This document shows, piece by piece, positions 11,355 to 22,500 of a stretch of DNA of 64,000 nt (its first letter is position 1; each line of letters begins with the position of its first letter). Position numbers and translations under genes: made by a program. Under the pieces are notes generated by a model. It ran no database searches. It was not told the origin of the DNA and worked only from the letters and a program-made list of their open reading frames with translations. Origin of the DNA: Neurospora intermedia (lineage: Eukaryota; Ascomycota; Sordariomycetes; Sordariales; Sordariaceae); assembly GCA_037102815.1 (NCBI GenBank), contig BTPP01000002.1, forward strand, positions 310,001-374,000, read 5' to 3'.

Positions 11355-11874
11355 GTTTGACCGAGCGAGGAATTTCAAATTTCCAAACATTCTTGTACTT
11401 TGTGTCAAATTCCCGATAACAGATCTTGCCGTTCAACCCCAACATACTTGACGCAACCACTCTTTGGTTCTTTCAGATACCCACCCGATGAGACTATAAC
11501 AAGGTAGATATTTGTCCGTCCAGCCCCGGCTGGGCTGGGTCATGCACCTCAGACAACCAACATGAACTGCTTTTGCCTTGTCCAGAGCTTTGTCCTTTTC
11601 AACTACATATCGTTATAATCAAACAATGAACAACCTAATCGACATACAATCGGGAACAGCTGAGCCATCAAGATGACCCCGACCTCTTGGGATCTCGTCG
11701 ACGATGAGATTGTAAGAACTACCTCTACCTATTGAAGAATTATAGGTAGTCTGTAGATATATCGGGACGGTGCTCGATGAGTTGGCTCTCCTCGTTGTTA
11801 CAACCGTCGGTGATGACCAAACCTTACAAGCCAGTGAACCCACACAAACACGTCGTCGACGAATGTCATACTCC
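11355..11874. other. Spacer between dioxygenase gene and a decayed reading frame
   Basis: This contains the dioxygenase 3' untranslated region and short CTACCTCTACCTATT and TAGGTAG motifs near 11719-11752. No supported gene. Confidence 0.4.
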
Positions 11875-12319
11875 TCAAATGACAAAGCAAAACTGCTGGC
11901 GCTGAGCTCGTGTCCATTCCTCTTCTAAGGTACTCTCAACATACTTTCTGAAAACTGTTTTCGTTCGAATAGCGAGGTCCTCGATGGCTAAGACATCGTC
12001 TGCTGCACTTTTGAAGCTATGCTCAACAAACATGGGGCCGAAAATGGGGAACCATCTCATAAGTTGAGCATAGAAGGGATCGTCTTCAAAGCCCACAGGG
12101 TCTCTGGAGTACGCTTGTGCAATGGATGAATACACGTTACCAATGCGCGTGGCTTGGATAGTGTAGTATTCATTCACACTCTGCGGAGGGTTGGCGACCC
12201 ACGAGTACCTACCTATTGAACTCGTGTGACATGGCGACCTTTGCGGCCTCATACGCAAGGATCGTCCGTAGATGTGGGTTGCGGACGTGTGCAATCTCAG
12301 AGGTAATCTCTGACTGCAT
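11875..12319 (-). pseudogene. Decayed gene, paralogue A of an unrecognised family
   Basis: Two adjoining - strand frames look like parts of one protein. The first runs from an ATG at 12319 to a TAG at 12209-12211 and includes IAHVRNPHLRTILAYEAAKVA. The second continues in another frame from about 12205 to the TGA at 11875-11877 and reads PPQSVNEYYTIQATRIG, then FPIFGPMFVEHSF, then EEEWTRAQRQQF. The frame change falls exactly on a TAGGTAGG motif (12206-12216), so a tetranucleotide insertion is the likely lesion. The PPQSV, PIFGPMFV and EEW segments recur in the decayed copy near 14 kb. I do not recognise the family. An unrecognised intron instead of a frameshift is possible but the gap is only about 10 nt. 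Confidence 0.5.
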
Positions 12320-13376
12320 GTTATGTCAACGTCCCCACGCGCAAAAAGACAGGACTGTACAGTATTACCCACGCCCACAATGGACGCTGGAGATCACCGA
12401 GAGGACAAACACGGCGCAATGATCACCCAACTCATCGTCGCTCAGCGGCAGACGGGAGCGCTTTGGATCAGAGAGCCATCAAAAAAGCGGACCGGTAGGC
12501 TGAAGGTGGTGAATTGCCGCTGCCGATGACTGGAAAGACCTTTCCAGTGTCCAGAACATGACTGCGGCAGGGGCCTTGAAAGAAAGGACAACTTCATCAG
12601 GCAGGTCAAGAGGACTGGACCAGCGTTCCGTTGAAGCAGCCCCTCTCCCCCCCCCCCCCCCCCCCCCCCCCCCCAACCTCTTATGAGAATTCCTTTCTCT
12701 TCAACATTTGTTAGTAAATGTTATATCCCGTCCCCAGCCCCAGCCATATTAGCCTCACAATACGGCTTCCGCGTGTATAAACGCCCTCTTGATTGCTGTC
12801 CTCCCCAAACTACTCTCTGTTGGCGTATGCCTTCTCGATATTGATCATTCGCTTAATTGCCCGCTTTGGCGGCGGCACTCTAACTCAAAATCACATCAGT
12901 GATTTTTGTCTGATCGTGGATAGAAACAAGTTGAAACAGGGACCGTTCAGTCGATAACTGCTAATATGATTTCCCCAGCTTTCATACATTTCCAACGCAT
13001 CGTGAGGAAACCCTTTGGGAGTTCCGGGTCAACAGTACCACGACCTCAACCACCCTAGACTACCTATAGGGTTGTCCACTCGCCAAATCTCTAGCCATCT
13101 TTGCGGGTGCACATGGCTGATCTTTGAGAAGGTTGTGTTTCAGGGACCCTGGGTCATAGGACGCAGTGAGTGAAAAGTTGTACGGTTGATGGTCGAGAGC
13201 CCATGTCAGCGTGTAGATTCGGATTCTGACTTCGGCTGGGACATACCTCTAGGCTCAAGAGGGAGATCTTGCTTTGAGTTGCCATTGTGGAATCCACGTG
13301 TGCATCACGGTGTTGATGGCAGCAGGGGCTGGTAGGTATTGCAGAAAGGGCAGCCGACCAAGTGGCTTCAATCCCA
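12320..13376. other. Spacer with a 28-nt C homopolymer; no supported gene
   Basis: The region lies between the two decayed paralogues. It contains a run of 28 C residues at 12647-12674. A possible intron end (CATAACATGCAG on the - strand) lies just upstream of paralogue A, so an earlier exon of that gene may be hidden here, but I could not establish one. Confidence 0.4.
12647..12674. repeat. Poly-C/poly-G homopolymer, 28 nt
   Basis: An uninterrupted run of 28 C on the + strand. Such G-runs can form quadruplexes and are sites of length variation and sequencing error. Confidence 0.9.
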
Positions 13377-14590
13377 TCATCTCATGTTTGTCGAGCGACA
13401 TATTTTTGTCGGATAGGATATACCACCAAGAGGGGCCATCCGTATTACCGGTTTTTGTTCGCTGGTGAAGAACAGCTCACAAAGCTTGGAGGTATGCTCT
13501 AGGCCGACTTGAACATTCGAGGCAGGCTCAGCAAACGCATACGACGCGTTTAAAGTCGCCTTTGCGTGGAAGAAGTCAGAGATCGGACAATACATCCCAA
13601 CCAAGCTGTCACTATGGGAAACAGTGGAAGCTACGGGGTTAAAGTTCTCCAATGGACTTTCCGTCAGGACGAACCTGCTTTGTCCCTGTACCTCTTGATC
13701 GTCCAAAAAGTAAACGCTACGCCCTTCGTTCATGTAGCTGCAGGCGAGTCGAGGGGGGCACTCTCCGCGGGTCGCTTGCTGGTTAGCCGTGGGTTGCATG
13801 GAGTGATCACGTTCTGGTAAGCCTGCCGTTGAAGTTTGTCGTCTACATGTAGGCCAAGGATCTCTCCCAATTCTTTCTCGGATTTGATCTTGACGCTTCC
13901 CTAGCCGATCTCGTCCGCAATCTTGATTTGCGTAGCCACTCTTTTGCGCTGCTCGTCCTTGGAAGACCCAATATGTGCGCTAGCCAGGTCCGTCATAAAA
14001 CGACGTCGCTCCTCCTCCTGCCATTCATGCTTGATGATAGCGTCTATGTCGGACAGTTTGGTGGCGCCCCCGGATGCTCTATCTAGCTCCTCTACCGTAA
14101 GGATAGTGTCGTTAATAACACCATCAAAAACGTACCTAGTAATCCACAAACATCGGCCCATATATGGGCAAATGTTTGAGAATCGCCTGGCCTTCTTCGC
14201 TGTTTTTGAAGCCATCTTGGTGTAGAGGTATAGAATGATATCGAATAAGGGAGTACGCGTGACCGAAACGAGCTGTGCGCACTGTATAATAGTCGTCGAC
14301 ACTCTGAGGCGGGGATGCCATGGAAGCAAAGTCGAAGAAGCGAAAAAGGAGGGCCACCACCTCATCACCTACCTATACCAACAACATGTTTTTGAGCCTT
14401 CATTTTCGGCTGCGTTGGTCAATAGGTATATGGGCCCTGGTGATTAGCGTCGAGGCAAACAACTTGGGGTTTTGAAGAACACTGACTGCCCGTACATGGC
14501 GAGAAGCTTTGTCCAATATTGGCCCAAAGACCATTCCCTGTGATAGAGCGTCGGTGTAGCAATAGAATCATTGATACTGCGAATTTCTTT
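13377..14590 (-). pseudogene. Decayed gene, paralogue B of the same unrecognised family
   Basis: Fragments in several - strand frames follow one another. A frame 14534-14400 includes MVFGPILDKASRHVRAV and VLQNPKLFASTLITRAHIP. A frame from ATG 14321 reads MASPPQSVDDYYTVRTARFG, then LPIYGPMFVDY, and stops at TAG 14136-14138. The next frame resumes at once with YVFDGVINDTILTVEEL and HEWQEEERRRF, and reaches a TAG at 13901-13903. Past that stop the same frame continues with KSEKELGEILGLHVDDKL to 13730. A last open piece spans 13799-13377. The frame switch at 14136 coincides with an extra TACTAGG relative to paralogue A. Segment order and wording match paralogue A (PPQSV, GPMFV, EEW/HEW), so these are related copies. 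Function unknown. Confidence 0.5.
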
Positions 14591-14880
14591 TTGTATATTT
14601 GAGTCCGGCCACAGTGATGCACAGCACCAAAATCATCATCAACATCTGGTGTTTGCGGGTTGACATTTCCACACTTCTCGTTCTACGTAGGTAGGTACCT
14701 CTAGGACCGACCTTCTCATAACTCATCACATCACTTTGGTTTTCCCTGCTTGTTCTACATATAACTCCAAAGTACATATATCTCCCCTCCATGCTTACCT
14801 AACCTACCTATTGTGTTTCATATGATAACCATTGCTTAAATAGGTAGACTTTACAATGGATTCCCCATTCTCCATACAGT

Positions 14881-14930
14881 CAAAGCCCAAGCCAAAGCCA
14901 AAGCCCAAGCCAAAGCCCAAGCCCACGGAG
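14881..14930 (+). repeat. Hexanucleotide repeat (CCCAAG/CCAAAG)
   Basis: About eight imperfect 6-bp units run in tandem. Read in one + frame they give a Lys-Pro run within a 93-residue frame that I do not regard as a gene. Confidence 0.7.
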
Positions 14931-16707
14931 CCCACACCTGTCCATCCTGGTGTCCACTCCGGGTCGTCGAAGAGATGTAGACAACTACGAGTTCGAAAGA
15001 TGAAAAGTGCCCCTGATGATTCCACTCGCAAGACCAGTAACAGTTGCGATCTGGAACCAAGTCAGTTCCTAGGTAGGGTACCTAGTGCTCCTGAACCTTC
15101 TGCACCTCATAAGCACCTAGGCACTTGTCCTGGTTGACACTGGCTGAAAAAAAATCCGAAATTGCTACCTATGAAAAGAGGTGATCATTGTTGAGAACCA
15201 TTCCAAGATTCTTACATGGTTGTCGAAAACACTCGGAAAAAGATACTTACACGGTTGAATTGAAGACTGTGAGACTAGGTGGCGTACCTACGGTACCCAG
15301 AGTTATTGAACTTTGAAGTTAGAGCAGGTCATAGAACGGATGGTTGGCAGCAATCAAAACTGTAAAATGAAACCTCAGACACTCACAGCTACACCATCGT
15401 TTCATCGTTCATCGGTAGAGGTATGAAAAGTGGAATGAATTCATGATTAGGTAGACGTCTGGCCGTGAAGCATCACTCACGCACCTGTGCCGGGTTAACT
15501 CTCACACTCACTGTTCTATAAGTCTATGAATCTACATGTCTGACCTACATCAGTTTGGGATTTGACGTTGACAGCGAGCTGTCTCCTCGATCAGTCTACC
15601 TACCTACCTTGACTGTCTGACCTCTCTCTAGTACGATTATTCACGTCAACCACTCCCCAATCTTTCGGTAGCTAGGTAGGTAGGTTCTGAGAACCTTGGA
15701 GCGATCTCGCACCCCACGGGAGGACCTACCCACAATGCAACATGCATACTTGGTGTTGCTCCCTTCCCAAACTCAAATCTGAGTTTATCACTCGAACCAA
15801 AGTTCCAAGATAGCATCTCCTGATACCTACTCTCGCGAGCGTACTCTCCCACTTCAATAGCACCCTCTAACTCCCCTGTAACTTCCAATTTCTACTTCCA
15901 ATTTTTACTTCAGCATCCATCCCGTTACTTCCTCCCCCATTCCTTGAAGCTCCATCTCCATATTGCAAGTCAAGTCCACTTACACCAGTGATTCTCTTCA
16001 CATGCCATTGTGCAGCTTCCAGTACGCCCAGCAGCAGTTTGCCCATCAGCAACGTTGCCCAACAATCCCCCTGCCAATCCCAACAAGCAGTCAAGATACT
16101 ACCTCTACATTACTTGGAGGACAGCCGAGGGAGCCAATCACCATCCAAGACTTCACTTCATTTTACCGAGTTCTGTCCTTCTATCCTCATCACCATCCCC
16201 CCCACAAAAACACCAACCAAACGTCCAAAATGGGATGCCCAGTTACCTACCATAGGCGATTTAAGCGAGCAAGCCTATCATAGTACTGTATGTACCATAC
16301 CTACCATACCAAATTGAAGCTTTGGCCTGCCCACCTAACCAAGTTGTAAATCTGGCACCCCCATCCCTTGCATCCCTTCGTTGAGGCCCGTTCGTTGAGG
16401 CCCCTGACCCACATTCGATAGGTATCTTCGATCCAAAAGGTAACCATAACAAGCTTCAAGCTTCAAGCTTCAAACCAAAGGTAACCAGCCAAGCCAGCTA
16501 CGGAGCCAACGGTTCCGGAACAAACCAAAACAAAAAAGGAACAAAAAAAGTTTAACTAAAACAAAGACTAAAAAATCAAACTCCGAGTCCGAACTAGTCC
16601 TTTCGGGGCATATTTCCGGCTTGGTAAAACTAGGGCCGTATCGTGTACACTACCCCCTACTGGACAACTGGTTGGTGGTTGACAACTGGAACATCGTGGA
16701 CATCCGG

Positions 16708-16790
16708 TGCGGTGCGGTGCCGTGCTGTGCTGTTGTGCTGTGCGGCGCTGTGCTGTACGGCCGGTGCTGTGCTGTGCTGTGCTGTGCTGG
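16708..16790. repeat. GTGCT-type pentanucleotide minisatellite
   Basis: The segment consists of GTGCT, GTGCG and GTGCC units, interrupted once by a TACGGCCG stretch. It is a simple-sequence repeat with no associated gene. Confidence 0.8.
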
Positions 16791-19500
16791 AAGGAGGCGA
16801 AGGGAGCGAGCTGGAGCGAGCCAGCTGGAGTGACGGAGCCAAGCTAAGCTAAGAAGAGAGCTAAAGAAAAAACCGGTGAAGAACAAAAAGATTTGCGGTT
16901 AGTGTCAAAAAATCCATCGGAGCTTTTGTCCTGAAGGTTTTCCCTTCCAAACTCCACTTTTCAGGTACGCCGCGAATGAACGGTCGCGACTTGTCCGAAG
17001 CCAGCTCACTTGAACCTGATTGACTAACTGACCTTGGAAGCTAACGAAGCTTTTGGAGAGAACGGTCAAGATCGATCTTCGTCGTCCACAACTGACCGGG
17101 GACCAACCACCTGGGGAGAAAGTTAGCCTACCTAGAACAACGCTGGAATGCAAGTATAGGGCCCGCTACGCCTTGTGCTGTGTTGTTGTTTTTGTAGACC
17201 CCCCCGGATGGATCCTCACCCACTTCCACTCCATGGCGTGTGCTTCACCGACTAGGTGGGTCATGATACTACCGTCCACTCCATGGTGTGCGCACTACCG
17301 TGATGAGCCCCATTTCAATGGCGGAGTGAACTTCCCACTCACCTTCCCCGGGATTTGGGCCGCCGCATGGCACCCACGGTAGTACCACGGGGCCGCCAAA
17401 CCACAACGGAGATGCTAGAATCGACGCGAGTTGGGCAACAGAGAGAAATGGGCACCGCTTAGAATGAATGAATGGGCTGATGCGGCTTTAGCCTGCATTT
17501 TCTCAGCTACTGCTCACTTGCGTGATTTTTTGTCGGGACTTGCATTACTGTGCTTGATTTCTGCGCGATGAGGAGCATGCGCGATGCGATGGGGTGGAGA
17601 TGTGTGTATGCACATCAGCTGAATCACTGGATCAGTGGTTTGTTAGCAAAGTGAACGTTACTACCCCCATTGCCCTGTCATCTGTCGGCAAGATATATCA
17701 TCGGGACGCGCGCGCAACGTCTGTACATAACCCAGATCCGTCCTGGACAATGGTGGACTCCTATTCGCTCCTTTTCCGATGCGATGCCAGTCTGTCCGCC
17801 ATGTCAGTGGGACGCATACATCGACGATCGCGTGCATGGCATTTACTGCAGCGAGATCCCAAAAAGGCGGTACTTACAGTAGCGCAAAACAGCTTTTCCC
17901 ATGTGGTGATTTCCATGGTTTCGGATGCGTTTCAGATGCATGCTGGAAAAGTTGTTGCACGTCCTTGAAGATGACTTCATCGCTCGGCAACATGTTCATC
18001 CGGAGACTAACGGCCGGAATGAAGATTGATGAAGCACGGAGCATCGTTCCCATCCACGCCGCGTCTTGTCTTGTGAGGCTTGTGACTTCCACGTGCCAGC
18101 TCCAGCCTCCAGATCCCAAGGCGTTCAGGAGTTTTCGGTCAGTCGGGACCTGATCACAGCTTGGCCAACTGGTTGCCGCGGTTCGCGCGCGCCCAGATAT
18201 CATCCGGCAATCCCAAATCAGGGTCATATCCAAGAGCGGTCAATCTGTAAGTCATCGAGATCTGAACTTAGTCGCTGCCACGACAAGAGTTACGTTAGCA
18301 GGGAGGAGAAGTAAGGCAGATTGCAATCATGGCAAATAGGGCAGCCGGAATTGTCTTCCATGGAAGCTTGGCTCGTGCCACCGAGCCCAATCCCACCTTT
18401 ACTCACCTCGCTTTCCGGTTTTGACTTCTCGACAAGCCCAACAATTCCATCCTAACCAGCATGCGAATTCTGCCCAACATGGATGGGATCATGGCAATCA
18501 GCCAACTCGCTCTGTCTGCGTATCGTTTGACATTTCGCATCGATAGGATAGGCCCATTGGACCACTGTAATTCCATGGTTTGGTCAAGTTCTTGAGAGTC
18601 GAAGAGTACCATCGGATGCATCAAGAAAACCCCTACCCAGCTCACCGAAACTGAGACCCGGTACCTGAATCGGCATTCAACTTCAACTCCAGCGCCACTC
18701 GAGACCGTCTGACATCCGACATCCGTCCGTGATCCGTCACTGGACGGCAGGACCGTGATAGTTACCAAAGGTCTGGTATCCAATGCTTCGGATCCCAGGC
18801 TCAGATCCTCTCGTTGCAGCATTGTTTGTCCTGCCTATTAAGGCGGCACATTCCGCCGCCTGTGTCTCCGCCCATGCCCATTTTGTCTTACCCCTTCCGC
18901 TGGGACTGACCGTGAGACAGTGGACAGTAGGATCTTCTCCCCCTCCACACCCACCCAGGAGGAGTTGCGGACGGTTGACCCACTTGTTCCCGCATTTTCC
19001 CCTGGCTCTCGATGTGGTTCCTCACCGGTCGGTCCACTTGGGCCACATTTCATCGGGAACCACTTCCCATGTCACTCTCCCTTGCCGGAGAATTTCCCAC
19101 ACACCCCCGACAACGTTGCAAGAGGGTCCAATCCGAGCAACTGGATCCTCCATCTGTCCACTGAGAGTGCGCCCAGCAACCCTGTACACGTAGCGTAGCG
19201 TACATCTCTAACCGGGACGTAAAAGGTTAGCGCAGTACTTCCACCATACAGTATTGAGGGGTTGAATAGTAAGGAAAATCTTCATCTTTTGTACACAGAG
19301 CCTGGTTATGGACCCCGCTTTGTCAATTTACCGCGCTAACCTTTGTCACCCCGATACCTCAGTTGACTGCGAGGGAGAAAGGCCAAGGTTCACTAGCTAG
19401 ATCAAGCTAGCGCCATCGACCGTGACCCGCAGCTCTCCAAGGGGGTCCAATTGCCATGCACCATGCTTTGGCCTGGATAATCCTCATCTGTACCATCCCC

Positions 19501-22500
19501 ATAACCGACATCGAGAGATTAGATAGAACATGGAAATGGAGGTGGCAAAAGTACTAAAATGGGAAATGTGGATGGAAATGTGACCGACGAGAGTGACGAG
19601 AGTGACCAACACTCTTGCACATCCTTTTAAGGAGAGACATGGCTAGGTCAGGGAAGGTTCCTCGTACCTGTAATCCATCCCCTGTCAGGCTGGTCGGTGG
19701 TCTTGATCCATTCTGGCGGGTTGACAGCAACCTTCCCACCATCCCACCGCTCACCAGGGAGACAGGAGAAGAAAATAGCAAAGTTCGAATCCTTCGGTAA
19801 GGAATTGCATGCAAGACAACGACCATGTCGTCTCTCTGCTTCTGGTCTCGTTAGCGGCAGGCAAGCATCGAAACGTATATCCAAAGGTATTGTCATCGTC
19901 ATCAGAACTCGTTATTTCTCGTTGGGCTTAGGCCTTCTCTTCCCAAGCGGACACGGAAAATGGATTGATAGGGATGGACAATGTTCCAACCAATGCCATC
20001 TCAGTCGTGAGCATCACAACTCCATCTCACCTCCCCAAGCAAGCAGTATTGGCAGCCGACTCTCGATCTATGCGATCCCCCAAGATATGGGTGGTGTAAT
20101 ATCGTGTGATTGGGTTAAAAACCCCGAAAGAGTTATGGCTACTATCCCTGACCCAGGTCGAGGAGGCTGCCAGGACAGGGCAAGGGGACCCCATTGCCAA
20201 GCGAGATCTACAAGTGTGATCTGTCCTAGTGGTATCCAACTGTCAACAGTGAGCCATCATCTTGGCCGCGACGTGACACACGCAAGGCGAAGCCCTAACC
20301 CTTTTTTTGTTTTCTTTTTTGTTTTTCTCTTTGGGAATGTTTGCATGAGGATTGGACAGAGTCTGCCAGAATCCCCGACATAACACGAGAGAGCGTGTGC
20401 AAATGCGCCTCAAATTTTTGGAGGCTTGGCGGTGGGTGTGGTTATTGAAGGCCTGGGCGGCAAAAGCAACTCTGAATACCCGGACTGGCCAGGGTGTTGG
20501 TGACCGGGGAGCTATTGCCCGCATATTGCAGAGGGTTCGTTGATTTCAAGATGCAGTTGATGCATTTGTTGATGACCGGGGGTTGCTTGTAATATCGGGC
20601 CTCCTGGCGGCGATGGCCATCGAATACCTCAGGTACGTGGAGAGATTTACAGAAGTTGGGTTAAGGTTTGGCGTTCTCGTTTCTGACGCATTTGGCGACA
20701 TCGCCATCTCAAACATGTTCACATCTGCCCCCGTGGGGAACCAGCCAGACGAGGTGAGGTGTGCATCATCACGGTGTTGTTGACATTGCGCGGTTTATGG
20801 CGGTCTGTTTCGATTCAGCGGTTTTGGCGTGCAATGAAGAAACCGATCGCACGGCAAAGTGACAGATTCAGAGCCGGTCCCCATGGCCACGTTATCGCCT
20901 GGCTAGTGACTAGTAGGCCGCGGGATGCTGATGCTCCATTGTGATGGTCGACGACTTGACCGCACAGCGGTGACGACAGCTGCGCCGTCTTGTTGATTGA
21001 CGTCGCCTTGGTCCAGGGTGCCCATGCGCCAAGCCCCGCCAAAGAGATCACCAGTGCTGGCGCCGGGGACCAAAGGAGACACTAGCGTAGAGGCTTCACA
21101 TGTCCCCGAACTGAAAGCGCTCGGGCACCATGGTTCGCGAGGGGCTGCCCCCCAGTGGACAGCCAGTCCGAGCGAGCCAGCGCGAGCCAGCAGCGAGCCA
21201 GCTCTTGGGTAAATGGGCGCACGCTAGGATCGGAAAGCCCAGCAATCGTACTGCTCGATATGGTTTGGGCCATCATAATAACCAGGGCACCTCGTTCCTG
21301 GTCGGCGATCAATGCATCCCAATGCATCCAACCCCAGCCAGATCCGAGCGTGCTGGGCCATTTTCTGTTTCTATCAGCTTCACACCCCCCGGGGTGAGCA
21401 AAGGACCACCACACAAAAAAAGGGGGCTCCGAATGAACACCTACCCTTGAGCAGAAAAAAGCAACGAATGCCTTAGCACCAAGCCCAGAGATTACCACGA
21501 CCACCCTTCTGTGAAGTCTGTCAGCGCTGAACCTCCCTCACCTCCTTTGTCAATTTCTCGTCGGTATCCGTAGAGGCAGGTGCTTAACCGCAAAGGAAAG
21601 GAAACACAAACACAGATCAACCATCGGTGGCAGGGATACCCCATCAAATCCTTCCGCGCTCTCGCACGCACGAGACGAGAATGGAGAGGGAGAGAAGAGC
21701 CGGGCGACCTCCGGAGGCGGCTGCAGCAAACAGGGCACCTTTACACCAGAAAGGCAGTCCCAAAGGGCGACACGGCCCAACAGCGACAAAACCATGGGCC
21801 CAAAGCGCTCTTGTAACATGATGCAAAGAGCTTGTTTGGGATGCTCAGGAAAATCCCAGAAGGACTCACCGGTGTTCTGAGAGAAAAGGCCATCAAAATA
21901 GATTCCCTGTGCAAGCCAAGCCACCGAGCGATAGATGGCGGGTGAGGGCCCAGCTGGGCCGAAGGGCCGCAGAGGGAGTATGCTTTGCGGCAGGCAGTCT
22001 CTATTGTGAGAGACATTATCTTCCTTCAGCTTGCCATGCCGCTTATTCATGAAAAAGTGCAGCTCCAGCCGGGCAAATGTTGCCAATCGCAGAGCACCTT
22101 CGGCACCGAACTGCTTGTGTGCACCAAATACCTATGCACAAAAGGGGATGTGAATGGCCACACTCATCAAGGTGCACAAAAAAAAAACAGGAGGCGGTCT
22201 CGGGCCCGTGTTTGGGGTGGGAAAAGTCGATGGAGTTGCACTCATCTCCCAGTCATGCCCGATTTGGGACTGTGCGAACGTCGGACTGGGAATCCACGTG
22301 TTAACGTCCGCTCACCCTCCTCAGTTCTGACCGCTTGAGCCAGTGGGCTTAGTGTACACTAGAAGCCGCAAGCACCATGCCGTTTCGATCTGTGGAGTTA
22401 GCAGCCTGTCCTGCCCCCCCTGAGAGCTGCCGCATGCCTTCCGTCTGGATGAGATCTACAACGAGACCCCACGCATTTGCCCCTGTCAACGATCCGGTGT

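Larger units (their letters stand above)
14591..19500. other. Gene-poor region rich in TAGG/CCTA motifs and short repeats
   Basis: No protein gene can be supported. A 93-residue frame at 14856-15137 (+) has a Lys-Pro run from a CCCAAG/CCAAAG repeat and no other protein character. CCTA/TAGG motifs are dense to about 16.3 kb. AAGCTTC is tandemly repeated near 16452-16472, and a GTGCT-type minisatellite lies at 16708-16790. Confidence 0.45.

Noticed and set aside
14856-15137. A 93-codon frame with a Lys-Pro run
   Set aside because: The run is a hexanucleotide repeat and the remainder resembles no protein.
19770-19810. A perfect B-box-like GTTCGAATCC
   Set aside because: The flanks do not form a T stem, and there is no A box or terminator at the right distance.
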